From Serripes groenlandicus (Eukaryota; Mollusca; Bivalvia; Cardiida; Cardiidae), in NCBI GenBank assembly GCA_031761405.1, contig JASEVX010000007.1, positions 30,406,859 to 30,470,858 of the forward strand: 64,000 nt of DNA, in the 5' to 3' direction. A program made the translations under genes and the position numbers. The notes below the pieces were generated by a model that searched no databases, was not told where the DNA came from, and saw only the letters and a program-made list of their open reading frames with translations. This document shows, one piece after another, positions 1 through 13,400 of the stretch. Positions within the stretch are counted from its first letter, which is position 1, and each line of letters begins with the position of its first letter.

Positions 1-192
1 TTGAACGTATTTTGTCAAAACATAGAAAATCTCCATAATTAAATGGATAACCTATGACAAAAAGTGGAAAACATTGTGGCAAAAGGAGAAATTACAGGTT
101 TTGTGCAATTTCATCTTTTGTCGTCACTATGTTTTCAAAAAGCCATCTGTTGCAGAGGCGTCAGAAAGTGTCTATATGAGGGAAAGGGTTAA
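1..192 (+). mobile_element. TTAA-A element, cut by window edge
   Basis: Recent form of the fold-back family, from ttgaacgtattttgtc to tatgagggaaagggttaa. The left terminus lies outside the window. TTAA at 189-192. Confidence 0.85.
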
Positions 193-289
193 ATGTTGTG
201 TGTGTGTAAAAGAACATGTCAAATGTAGAATATGTTTCCATTTAGGGAACAGTTACATACCATGTTTAATAATAAATGTAAACTGTAAC

Positions 290-935
290 TAAAGAATTGA
301 GTTTCAGCTGTTTTTCTTGACCTTGACCCTAGGAGCCCCAAACATAATACCCTGAAAGTTCTCCATAATTTCTTTCTACATTTCAAGTATGGCTACAATA
401 TGTCAACTGTAACTGAAGATATTCAGTTTCAACCATTTTCTATTTTTTGTAACAGCTACCTCAACCTTTACCCTAGGGGCCCACAACACAATCCCATGAA
501 AGTTCTTCATAAACTAATTCTACATACCAAGTTTGGTTACAATATGTCCACCGTAACTAAAGATATTCAGTTTCTACAGTTTTTCTATTTCATGTAACAG
601 TGACCTTGACCCTAAGGAACCCAAACGCAATCCGATGAAAGGTCGCCATAAACTCTTTCTACATACCAAGTTTAGTAACAACATGTCAACCGTAACTAAA
701 GATCTTCAGAAAGAATGTTTTCTATTTTTAGTAACAGTGACCTTGACTAGAGGGACCCCAAACACAATCCCATGAAAGGTCTCCATACACTCTTTCTAAA
801 TACCAAGTTTGGTTATAACATGTCAACCGTAACTAAAGATTTCTATTCTGTTTTTATCTATTTTTAGTAACAGCGACCTTGAAACGCAATCCCATGAAAG
901 GTATCCATAAACTCTTCCTAAATACCAAGTTTGGT
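290..935. repeat. Degenerate tandem repeat, ~122-143 bp unit, five copies
   Basis: Units share 'cccatgaaaggtctccataaactctttctacataccaag', 'ggttacaatatgtcaaccgtaactaaagat' and 'gtaacagtgaccttgacc'. The 'atgaaag' landmark recurs near 355, 498, 636, 773 and 895. TGACCTTGA-like motifs recur in most units. No coding potential. Confidence 0.8.
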
Positions 936-1037
936 TACAATATGTCATTATGTAATTATATAAATGATTAGCTTTTATATTTCCTCAAGAATAAAATGAA
1001 ATGAAATTCATTTCATGGTTGTAATAAATGTCTTTCC

Positions 1038-1113
1038 ATTTCCCTATTATGTTTTCAAAAGTAATCTGATGCAAAGGTGTCAAAAAAGCATCTGCACATG
1101 GGGGAGGTTTAAC
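1038..1113 (+). mobile_element. TTAA-B fragment (right half)
   Basis: Reads atgttttcaaaagtaatctgatgcaaaggtgtc...gggggaggtttaa, the right arm of the older family. It stops 24 nt from the donor of exon 1477-1138. Confidence 0.6.
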
Positions 1114-1137
1114 ATTCATTTCCATGTAAGAACTTAC

Positions 1138-1477
1138 TCTGTTGCATACTCCATCCTAGTTTGTAAAGCAACTGAAATGAGGGACGCCACATTCACCCGA
1201 TCCCTCATACTAAATTTTTTGTTTGCTTCCAAGGTGCGTATAAAAATCAGCAGGAATGTCTTGTTACACAACAGCTGCAGAAACAAGCGTAGACCATGTT
1301 CCACTTGATCTCGTCTTGCCGGGTCTACGTCCAGGTCCCTAATCACAGGATGAGTGTCTTCATCTTGCGGGAATAGAACACGCATACAGTATGTCCTGTA
1401 GTCCCAGAACGGTATAGCTATCTGACCAAAATTATCATTGGTCAACTCTGTCATGTCAGTCTGAAGTTCAGCAAACG
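1138..1477 (-). CDS. PlexA: Plexin exon: start of cytoplasmic GAP domain
   Basis: 2 nt plus 112 codons plus 2 nt: [14 protein letters not shown], then [50 protein letters not shown], ending MEYAT. These are the highly conserved first helices of the plexin GAP domain. The paired arginines of the LLRRTE motif used in catalysis come later in the family and would be in the next exon, outside the window. Acceptor tcaatttccag; donor GTAAGT at 1137. It is the 3'-most exon here. Confidence 0.96.
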
Positions 1478-4400
1478 CTGGAAATTGAAAGAAAAAGAAA
1501 TCAAATAATTATGCCTTTCATTTACCGATATGCCATTTCGAGGCTTCATGCAGAATACAGTCGAACCTCGTTAAACCGGACGCCGTTAATCCGGAAAATT
1601 CGCGATCCGGACAAAAGATTCAGGGAACGGATTTTTTATGCTTAATTATTCTCCGTTAATACGGAAATTCGCGTTCCGGAACCGGACAAAAAAAATCGGG
1701 AACGGACTGACCATTTACACATATAATCCGTTTCGTTAGTCCGGAAGTCCAAACAGTAATGTACATGACTGTACAGCATACAGAAAACATAGACAGTATA
1801 TATGTTTTTACTCAATTAGTCTGTGTCATTGTTTTCTGTAGTGTCCGTTTGTCCTAAGGTGTTAAAGCTGTACACAATGTAATAGCCTAAGGCTGTTCAA
1901 TAATCTGCAAGCGTGTGTCATTGTTTACTTTGATTAGCAGCCATAAAATAGCCAAATTGTCAAACAGATCTAAACTGATTTTGAGACTAAAATTTCGATA
2001 TTTTGACCCAGAGACAAGTGTAGATCTGACAAAAATAATAAGTTGTTCAATATTTTTATATTTTGACGTTCATTTTTTCATAAACGTACATGTTTACTTA
2101 CTGGTTATCTATGTGTTGTAAATCTCATGATAAAGCTTTGCTTACGACAAACAGTATCTAGAGGTAAATGGTAAATACAATATCGCTGACAGTTTGCAAA
2201 GCTATTTTGAATGAATTTCCCTCAATTATAATCATGTATCCGCGCAATATCTGGGGAAATATTGGGTCCCATTCTTTGACTCCTATTGTTATGCTAAGAC
2301 GAAAATTTGGCGTAGGCAAAATAAGAAATCGTTAATCCGGAAGATTCGCAATCCGGACGTTTTTCTCTGGGAACCAAAGTGTCCGGATTAACGAGGTTCG
2401 ACTGTAGTTATATATACTTTTATAGCTTTTAAATATAACCTAAATGTTTTCAAAGTAGTCTGTTGAAGATTTCTTGTAAGGGTTAAATTTCTAAATCCTT
2501 CCTTTCAACGATTTTTATACAAATACGTCTGCATCAGATGCATCTGCAAGTGTAATAGGGCAACAAACTGTACATACCCTCTTTACATTCTTTCGCCACT
2601 TTGACCTCCAGGTTATCCATCTGAATCTGCCATTTCTTCTTCATACTCGAGTTCTCCCTGGATTTGATGCACCATAAAACAACAAAGATCATGACGACAA
2701 GCACCAAAACCCCTCCAGCAGCACCCAGACCTATGATAACTGGGAGGGGCAATATCTCCGGACTCTCATATTTCAGGTAACCTACAACCTTGGTTAAATT
2801 TCGACCTACTTGTACCTGAAATGGAAAAAACAATCAATAGTCTTTGAAGAAACAGGTCTTGTTACGAAGAATACACATGCCAAATATTATAGTCCCTCTC
2901 TGACGGTTCAATCTGTTACAGCCAAAGGCACAATCATAACTATATGCCCGCAAAACCTTGATCAGACAGAGGAACAATCATAACTATATGCCCGCAAAAC
3001 CTTGATCAGACAAAGGCACAATCATAACTATATGCCCGCAAAACCTTGATCAGACAGAGGAACAATCATAACTATATGCCCGCAAAACCTTGACCAGACA
3101 GAGGCACAATTATAACAATATGCTTCCATATTCTCAATTCTAAGGGCATTAAAACGATACGATATTTGAATCTGACTCACCAAAACTTCAGGCCATCTTT
3201 GGCCCTACATGGAAGAAGGTTGTGATTTTGAAAGTTTACAGTTATCCTCTGGCTCAAATGTTACAGTCAATGTTAATCCTTTCCCGCATACAGTCACTTT
3301 GTAACACCTCTGAGGCAGATGATTTTTGAAAACATTTTGGCAAAAGGAGGAATTGCATTCATTAACCCTTTCCCTCATATAGACGCTTTCCGACGCCTCT
3401 GCAGCAGACAGCTTTTTGAAAACATAAGTGACAAAAGAAGAAATTGCACAAAACGTGCAATTTCTCCTTTTGCCACAATGTTTTCCACTTTTTGTCATAG
3501 GTTATCCATTCAATTATAGAGATTTTCTATTTTTTGACAAAATACATTCAAAGTCGTCTGCTGCAGAATTGTCGTATGAGGGAAAGGGTTTAATAAGCAA
3601 TTCCTCATTTTGCAACAATGATTTCAACTGTATTCATTTAAAGAGTCTTTCCATAATTTTGTCTATATGTTGTTAAAGTTTTCTGCTGCAAAACTATTTG
3701 TATGTGGAAAAGGGTTTAAGTTATCACCACACACAGATAGACTGGGTAATTATTAACCCCTTTCCGACATACAATTAATCTGCAGCAGATGACGTTGAAA
3801 ACATATTGGCAAAATTATGGGTAATCTCTACAAATGAAGGTACAATTACTGTTTTGAGCAATTTCTCCTTTTGTCACAATGTTTTCAAAAGTCGTCTGCT
3901 GTGGTGTCAAAAAGTGTCTATATGAGGGAAAGGGTTAAGTTCCCCTAAATAACCTGATTCACAGGGCATTAAAATAATACATAATTTGAAATCCACTCAC
4001 TACAACTTCAGGATATCTGTGGCCCTGCATTGAAGACGGTTGTGATTTTGGAGGTTTACAGTTGATCTGGTTCCCGTACTTATCGATGGACGTCACATTA
4101 CAGTACTCCGTTCCAACACGGACAATAACATCGCTTGTGTTGAAGCCGAGATTCAGATTTTTACCCTGAAACATTTAATAATAATTATTTAACTAGAACT
4201 CTCACAAAACGCAATTCAATACCAAGATTCATTAAATAATCTTAAACCATTCCCACTGGCAGACGTTTTTTGACACATCTGAAGCAGATGAATTTTGAAA
4301 ACATTGTAACAAAAGGAGAAATTGATCCTTTTGCCAAATGTTTTCAACTCTAATGCACAATTATACTTTCATTTACAAAACTTTGCCTAGATCATTTCAA

Positions 4401-7400
4401 AGTCATACTGACGGAACAACTAATCTTTTTAAAGAGATCTTTCACAGTGGCAAACAATTGATAAGTGAAAGACTAATAATAGCAGAAACGTAGCCTCTGC
4501 AGCAGACAACTATTCAAATCATTGTAAAAAATGCTAAAAAATGACTAAATTTTCTCCTTTTATAACAATTTTTTCAACTATTTCCAATGATCATACTTTA
4601 ATTTAAAGTGATTTTTCATATTTTCAAATTCGTTAACTGCATTTTTGTCCTATGTGGGAATGGGTTGAGACAGATTTATTTAAGGTTCTTGTCCTAAACA
4701 AACCCCATCATTTTCTGTGAAGATATGGCTGACGATAATACTTATGTACACAGCAGAAACACTCCTACAATTAAAAGTAATTAAGAAGGAAGGTTTCCCC
4801 CAGTCTTTGTTTAACTATCTCCTTATCTTAGTTTAGCCCTTTCCTACATGCAGATGCATTTTGACCCGTCCGTAGTCGACAACTTTTGACAAAATTGTTT
4901 TAAAAAGGGGGAAATGATTCATAATGAGCTATTTCTCCTTATGTTAATATTTTGTTTTCTCTACTTATAATACTTTATTTAATATAGATTTGCCATATTT
5001 TTTCCAAGACAAAGCGCTTTCAATGTAGTCTGCTGATTTTTTTTTTGTTTTTGGGAAAGGTTTAGTAGAACACAGCAAATAAACAATGACGGTGCAACCC
5101 TGTCTTTGAGTAAAGATAAACATTTAACCCTTTCCCTCATACGACAATTCGGCAGCAGGTGACTTTGAACATATTTTGTCAAACAAGAGCACCGCGTACG
5201 GCAAAGACGCTCCACTGATAGAAAACGGAAAAAAAGCTGAGCTGAACAAAAAACCTTGAAGACCACGCCAGACAACGCCAGGGTCATGACAATAGCTCTC
5301 GTTTTTTCAAAAGTCGAGCTAAAAATGGAAAAAACCTCTATAATTGAATGGATAATCTATGACTAAAAGTGGAAAACATTGTGGCAAAAGGAGAAATTGC
5401 TTGTTTTGAGCAATTTCTTCTTTTGTCACTATGTTTTCAAAAAGCTGTCTGCTGCAGAGGTGTCAGAAAGCGTCTATATGAGGGAAAGGGTTAACTTTGG
5501 AAACATTTTGACGCATCTGCAGCAGACAACTTTTGAAAAAATTGTGGTCAAAAGGTGAAATTACTCATGATGAGCAATTTCTCCGTTTGCCACTGAAAAT
5601 TCTCACATTTAGCAATTTCCCTTTTCTCCCATAATGATGTCAAGACTTCAGGTGTTAGATGACCTATAGACAGGCTTATCTGGTAAATAATTAACCATTT
5701 CCATGATAAAGATAACTTTTGACAATTTTGCCTAAAATGTTTTAAAAGCAGAAAACATATAAGGTCAATGTTAACAATGCTGATTTAAGAAACCTTTGAC
5801 ATTCAAATCTAGTCAACCTTTTCCTATATATGACAAATCTGCAGCATACAACTTTTGAAAACAATGTGACAAAGGTAAAATTGCCACAATGATTTCATCT
5901 CTTATTAATAATTATACTGTCATTAATGGAGATTTTTCACATTTTTGATAAGATGTCTGCTACAAATTTGTTGTATGTGTGAAAAGGGTTAACCTTACCT
6001 AGCAATTAACACTTACATTAATTGTCAGGTAATTATCTGTTTTACTCTGATAGGATTTCTCTCTGTTCCCCGCAAACTCCTCAAATTCTGGGTCTGGGTA
6101 AATCGTGAAGTATTCCTGGCTGTCGCTGCGGTCAATATAAACATTGTCGAATTTGAAGCCATAACGGAACTTCTTGCCCTCGACACCTTTGACAGTTCCA
6201 TTTGATATTCGTGGAGAATGACAAATCATGGTGTTACTGGCTATCGGGACGATAGTACAATCCTGAGAAATAAATAATTACTATTATATTACCATCTAGT
6301 GGTGTAGTGTTTAATCCTTTCCCTCATACGACAATTCTGCAGCAGACGACTTTGAATTTTTTTTGTCAAAAAGTAGAAAATCTCTAATTGAATAGATAGC
6401 TTATGACTAAAAGTGGATAACATTGTGGCAAAAGGGGAAATTGCTCGTTTTGAGCAATTTCTTCTTTTGTCGCCATGTTTTCAAAACGCCGTCTGCTGCA
6501 GAGGCGTCAGAAAGCTTCTATATGAGGGAAAGGGTTAACCAATTCCCACCTGTAGATTCATTTTAATGAATATGCAGTAGATGACTTCTGAAAACATCGT
6601 AACGATGTAACAAAATGACTTGCTAGTTATGAACAATTTCTCCTTTTGCCACAATGCTTTCAACTCTATTCAATAATTATACTTAACCCTTTCCCTCATA
6701 CGACAATTCTGCAGCAGACAACTTTGAACATGTTTTGTCAAAAAATGGAAAATCTCTATAATTGAATGGATAACCTATGACTTAAAGTGGGAAACATTGT
6801 GGCAAAAGGAGAAATTGCTCGATTTGAGCAATTTCTTCTTCTGTCACTATGTTTTCAAAAAGCTGTCTGCTGCAGAGGCGTCAGAAAGCCTCTATATGAG
6901 GGAAAGGGTTAAATTTAAATGATTTTCCAAATTTTTGCCTAAATGTTTTCAAAATAGTCTGCCTTAAATTTCATTGTATATATGTATATGTGTGAAAGCC
7001 TTGAAGAATTTGCCTCATGACTTTGAGAGCCTGTCAGTTTATATCAGTCTAAACCTTTCCCACAAGCAGATAATTTTGACTCATCTGCAGCAAAAAAAGA
7101 TTTGAAAAACATAACGGAAAAAGGAGAAATTGGGCATGATGACCAATTCCTCCGTTCCCCACAATATTTTCAACCAAATTCAATATTTTTTCTTTTATAA
7201 ATAGAGATTTTCCATTGATATTTTCAAATTCATCAGCAGCATATTATTTTTTGTATGAGGGAACGAATAAAGGCATCATTAAAACTTTCTTCTCACCCCA
7301 ATAAATTCAGTAGGTGTTCTGCGTCGCCGAGAGACCTTGGGTATCAGCTTCATATTAGCTGTCTGGATCGAGTCTAGATATTCGCCTTTGATGAGAATTT

Positions 7401-10400
7401 TTATTCCGCCACTTACGATTGCTCGCAAAGGCTGTACAGACGTTATTACTGGATCACTGATATAGTCATAAAATAGATCACTTGATACAAGTTGATTGTC
7501 AAACACAGCAGTCACGGATTCACGGACAGAGCAGTCGTCGTCGTCTTCATCACAGGTTCCATCCGATTGACCCGAGGTACAAATAATCCTGTTGTTATTG
7601 CGTCTGTTTTAATGAAAAGATTATAACAATTAATCCCTTTCACACATACAACAATAAATACTTTGAAAAAAACATGAAAAATCTTCATTAATAAGGGTTT
7701 TATTATTAAAAAGATTTGAATGAATGAATGTATATTGTTTTATGGCGCATCGACAGCTAAGGTCATTTAGCGCGCAATTAAATTTAATTATTCATGATCC
7801 CTGGGTAAACAAACCAGTACTAGGCTAGAAAATGTGCCTTGCCCAAGGGCACTCCACCATGACCGTAGTGCCGCGACTGGGGATTAAAAAGATTTGAAAA
7901 CATTGTGGCTAAAGGAGAGATTGTTTGTTTTGAGCAATTTCTGCTTTAGTCACAGTGTTTTCCAAAGTCGTCTGCAGCAGAGGCGTCAAAAAGCTTCTAC
8001 ATGTGGTTAAGGGTTAATCACTTTCCCACATATAGATGTCTATCAGCATAAGCATGTTTGCAATAACGTTTCTAACTTATCTAAATAATTATGATTTCAT
8101 TGTAGAGATCATCCATATTTTAGAATAATTTTGTTCAAAGTTGTCTGTTAACACTTTTCTAGAAACAGACAAAATCTGATGCCTCTACAAAAGACAGCTT
8201 TTGTAAACCTGGAAAGGAGTTTATATGCTAAAAATGATAAATTTCTTCTTTTTCCACAAGGTATTAAACTCTATCAAAATTTAAAATCCCAATCTTCAAC
8301 ATGTTATTTATGTTTGTCAAACAATTCAAATCTAAGTGCAGCCCATTAATTGATAATGCACATATCACGTAAACAGTCAATATTAAGCTAATTTTCAATG
8401 AAGAATGTGAAATTTATTAAATAATCTGTCAAAAAGAAACTTACTCTAAAACAGTACATGGATGGAGTCCAATGTTGACTTCAGCTTTGGTACCAGCATC
8501 CAGATCTTGACCTGTAATTGTGACCCTTGTACCACCGGAAAAAGGCCCTTTCATTGGAAGAACTGCTCTCAAGATTGGATCCTGTAATGCATTAGTTGGG
8601 TCAGACGATTTGGGGTTTGGTAACTAACTTCTCTTAGGCTTAATTTAAAATTACATTGACTAAAAAAAAAAATGAGGCTACACCTCTAGCTTTTTGTCAA
8701 AAGTTGCATCTAGATGGACAGTGAGACTCTGGTGATACAACTGTGCAGAGGCTTAGGTTTACATGAGTCTTCACTGCTTGCATATGAAACAAGATCCAAA
8801 ATCACTTTGATTCACTCTCAGCTCATTCGTTATGAATTATGAACTGATGGGGGAATAATCTTAACCCTTTCCCTCATATAGACGCTTTCTGATGCCTCTG
8901 CAGCAGACGGCTTTTTGAAAACATAGTGACAAAAGAAGAAATTGCACAAAACGTGCAATTTCTCCATTTGCCACAATGTTTTCCACTTTTTGTCATAGGT
9001 TATCCATTCAATTATGGAGATTTTCTATGCTTTGACAAAATATGTTCAAAGTCGTCTGCTGCAGAATTTTCGTATGAGGGAAAGGGTTAACCTTTTTCCA
9101 CCAGCAGGGACTTGCTGATGCCTATAAGGCAGACGAATTTTGAAATCATTATAGCAAAAGGAGTATTTTCTTATGATGAATCATTTTATCCATTTTCCAC
9201 GATCATTTCAAGTCTATTCAATAATTATATATTTATTTTTTAAGATCTTCTACATTCTTGCATTGAAGTTGTTTGCTGCATATTTGTTGCATGTGGTATA
9301 TCATTTTTACATATATTTTGAAATAAGCTTTCAGCTTGTATTAATCATACTCGATGTCTGCTTTCTAGAGACTTAACCCTTTCCCTCATATAGACGCTTT
9401 CTGACGCCTCTGCAGCAGACGGCTTTTTGAAAACATAGTGACAAAAGAAGAAATTGCACAAAACGTGCAATTTCTCCTTTTGACACAATGTTTTCCGCTT
9501 TTAGTCATAGGTTATCCATTCAATTATAGAGATATTCTATCTTTTGACAAAATACGTTCAAGGTCGTCTGCTGCAGAATTGCCGTATGAGGGAAAGGGTT
9601 AACCAGTTCTGGTGCTGTTTGTGTGGAAAAATCCCAAACACAAAATCCCCTCATCACAGGATTCAAACCTATACTTTTGGTACAAGTGGCAAGTGCTCTA
9701 CCACTGCATCACTGTCTTCAATGAGCCCTGGTAGCTCAGTCGGTAGCGACACAAGCTGTCAATCCAGGGGTTGTGAGTTCGAAGCCAACATTCTTTCCGA
9801 CGTTTGACAAAAGTCACTGTGACAAGCGTCATTCGTCTTCCACCAACAGCTTACAGTCTATGTGGAAAAAAATCAATCAATGTCTTCAATAGGAAAGGGT
9901 TAAAATTTTGGATCTCCCCTCCTCTTTGATGCGAGTACTGGTTGAGTATATATCAAGGAAGGATACTCATCGCAGTTGCAAGAATGTGTTTCACAAGCGA
10001 TGTAGGCACCTTTCCAAGCATCTGTAGCAGAAATCTTTTGACAAAATGATGGCTAAATGAGAAATTGCTCATTTTGCCACAATGTAATTGTTCTTTCATT
10101 AGTAAAGAGTTTCCATATCTTTACTTAATGCTTTCGAAGTCATCTGCTGCAGATTTGTTGTATGTAGGAAAGGGTTAAACATTTCACAACATTTTACAAG
10201 TTTACTAACCACATATGTGAAATTCTGTTGCGCGATGGCCGTGTATCGGTCCCCAACACGGACCTCAACTAGCACGGGTTTAATGTGGTACCCTTGAGCT
10301 GGATACAACCCTGTAGTACACACAATCCTGAAACAACAACAACTCTAACATTATGTCTGAAGCATTTTTTCATGTAGAACTATATACAAGCCAGTCCATT

Positions 10401-13400
10401 GGAGAAGGAACATGTTTGCTCTAGTGAACAGTGTAGATACAGATAAGCCTGTGCATCCACACATTCTGATCAATTCACTTATTACTTATACAAGTTTGTT
10501 AGAAGCATCCGTCAACTTGTGTAAATACTGATAAGACGGAAAAAATGGACAGGTAAACTAACACTATTCAGATATGCCAACTTTTTGATGGTCATACAAT
10601 CTGTGTAAATTGAACTCTTGGTTTATGAATACATAACAAGGTCAGCTGTCATGGTTACACTGTGACATTTAAATTTACATAAAAAACACACACTGGTGAA
10701 ACACTTGTAAATGTGAACCTTACAGTTGAAACTATACTTTTAATACTTCAGTCAATTTAGAGAAGAAGTATTTCCCTTTGAATATAAGCCACCATTCACA
10801 AAGAACGTTTATATCTTAATCCTTTCCCTCATATAGACGCTTTCTGATGCCTCTGCAGCAGACGGCTTTTTGAAACATAGTGACAAAAGAAAAATTGCTC
10901 AAATAAGCAATTTCTCCTTTTGCAACATTGTTTTCCACTTTTAGCCATAGGTTTTCTATTTTTTGACAAAATGTGTTCAAAGACGTCTGCTGCAGAATTG
11001 TTGTATGAGGGAAAGGGTTCAACATGCAGCTGTTAAGGTTTTTATTGTTCTGTAAAGATTTCACAAAAGCATCAAAGTGTCATCGGCCACACACTGTAAA
11101 TTTCATTGCAATCATACTATTTTTATCTTCCATTTTAGGCTCTGTGATCCTCTCAATTTTGCCTATTCATTGGTTTTGTTCGACCCTGTTTTTGACCCAT
11201 TGATCTAAGCACCACTTTGTTTTCAATAATAATCTGAGGTGGATGATTCGAACCTACAGATTTTCAATCTTAGGAAAGTTTTTGACGGACCAATTTCCAT
11301 ATGTTCAAAAGTCGGCTGCTGCTATTGCGTCAAAATGCGGCTGCATGTTGAAAATGGTTTTTACATTTCTTTAATCAGACATTACCTGCCCATCAAGGTC
11401 AGTCAAGAGAGTATCGAACTTACTTCTGAGGAAGGTCACAAAGCTCTTCTTGAGGGTTACAGGTGACTCCGCCCACTTTGATGTAGCCATTTATGTCCTC
11501 AAACTTAATACCAAGGTTGACACCAATTATGGTTAAGCTGGTCCCGCCTTTAGTTGGTCCTTTCAATGGTTCAATCTGAGAATACAAATTATACATTCTA
11601 CATGAGCCAAGTCCATGGGAAAAGATGCATGTTGGATTTTGTTAACAGTGTATATCTAGATCCGTCTGTTCCATCGCACAGTATGATGATGATGATCTAC
11701 AAACTAGAACTATCACTGAATATGATAAATACCCCCTAAACAGCACCTTGACCTACACCATAACTTAATAAGTAAAAGGGCCATAACTCTGTATAATAAC
11801 ATACAATTGTAAGACCTTTAGTATATGCACATCTCCTCTTGGTATAGAAGCTTCATGTAAAATGTTATTGAATTCCACCCAGTGGTTTGTAAGAAATAGG
11901 CGGGACAAAATATGGCTTCCAACCGACCGACACAGTGACTCCTATATACCCCCTCTTCTTAAAAGGGGGGTATAAAAACTTATATTAAGCTTCTGCCAAT
12001 TTGTGTTGTTTCTTATAAGTCAGAAAAATGTATAAGCTGATCTCTAACGATAGCTAGTGTCCCATTTACCAATCCACAAACCTTTTATGGAAGGAAAAGC
12101 TGTTTCTGCCCTTGCATTAAACCTCTTAACAGGTTGATCTGTGTCAGAGCCACAATAGCTCAGTCAGTAACAACGAAAGTCATCAATCGAGAGATGACAA
12201 GTTCTAGTCAGTGACAATGCAGGTAGGTCATCAATCAGATCAGCTATTCATTCTTTCCTATGAATGACAAGTCATTGTGACTTCGTTATTTCTCTTCTAC
12301 CTATGGGAAATTTCTCATTTGGCCACTGTTTTTTTTTCAAAAGCTGTCTGCTGCAGATGCATGTGCAAGTAGGAAAGGGTTATTTCCACTTACGCTTGTG
12401 ATCTTTACATTAGAACAAATGCCATCCCTTGGAAGCCAGTTCTGTGAACAGTCGGAATTGATTGTACATCCAACCTCACACCAGCCACACTGTAGGGCCT
12501 TGTCAAGTGACAGACACTCGCCGCACGTCTGGGCCATCGCTTCACACTTGTACATGATCACTGAAAATACACAAAATAAAATTTGGATGAAGTGGATTTA
12601 CAGAGGTTCATTAAAACTTTCTTTCAATGCTGAATTTCTAAAAATGAAATTTGTCCAGATTTTAGAAATATCAAAATACAAAATTAATGTTGAGTTGGGA
12701 AAACCTATAGAGCCTGGTCAGACGTTGTTGATAAACCGGTCATTTGCTTCACATAATCGGTACCAGCAAACTAATCCCAACTCTATTTTCCAGGGACTTT
12801 TAACAGAAAATACAAAATACATGGAAATGACGGAAAATACCCAAGGAATTTAAAATTAAGATGCAGAAATACTGGAAATTGTCCTAATATTCTGGAATGT
12901 CCGTGGAACCATTCCGGGGTGTCCAAGGAAAGAATCAGATCATCCTAAAGTATCCCATTAAAGTTGTCCGAATACTCCGGATTTGCCAGGGAAAATCCCC
13001 AGTATTCCTGGGAAAGCAACAGGCAGGAAATTTGTTTTCTTACTTTGTTTGAGCACTGGATACAATTTAACCTTTACCCATATACAACAAATCTGCAGCA
13101 GATGACTATGAAAACGTACCCACAACAATCTGAGAAATCATAACCATTGTGCTAAATGGAGAAATTGCTCATTTTAAAGCAATTTCTCCTTTTAATCACA
13201 ATGTTTTCAAAAGTCGTCTGCTGCAGAGAGTTTGAAAGGCTACTTATGTCCTCTGTATCAAGAAAAGGATTTATTTTAAACCTGATTAACACAAAATTCT
13301 GCTCATATGCTAACATGCCTACAACATAAAATCTACTTTTATAATTATGACAATCAATTCTCTGAACCAGAAGCCAAACTATTGATGAATTCTGAAAGCA

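Noticed and set aside
74..292. Recurring small open frames reading KEKL.VLCNF.FC.YVFKK and [13 protein letters not shown]
   Set aside because: The same peptide appears wherever a TTAA-A copy occurs and follows its DNA identity, with no start context or codon bias. Transposon shadow.
1..1137. Next GAP exon after 1138
   Set aside because: No reading continuing MEYATE with the expected LLRRTE region was found; it must lie beyond the window.
1015..1308. 97-codon plus-strand open frame
   Set aside because: Antisense of the GAP-domain exon, whose minus-strand reading is unmistakably plexin.
9723..9800. Possible tRNA gene (tagctcagtcgg and gagttcgaagcc boxes)
   Set aside because: It has no closed acceptor stem, a 3' body and tail, and a target duplication; it is a SINE head. 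The same holds for the heads at 32040, 47530 and 27000.
12398..12853. 151-codon plus-strand open frame
   Set aside because: Half is antisense to the PSI3 exon and the rest is intron; no known domain.
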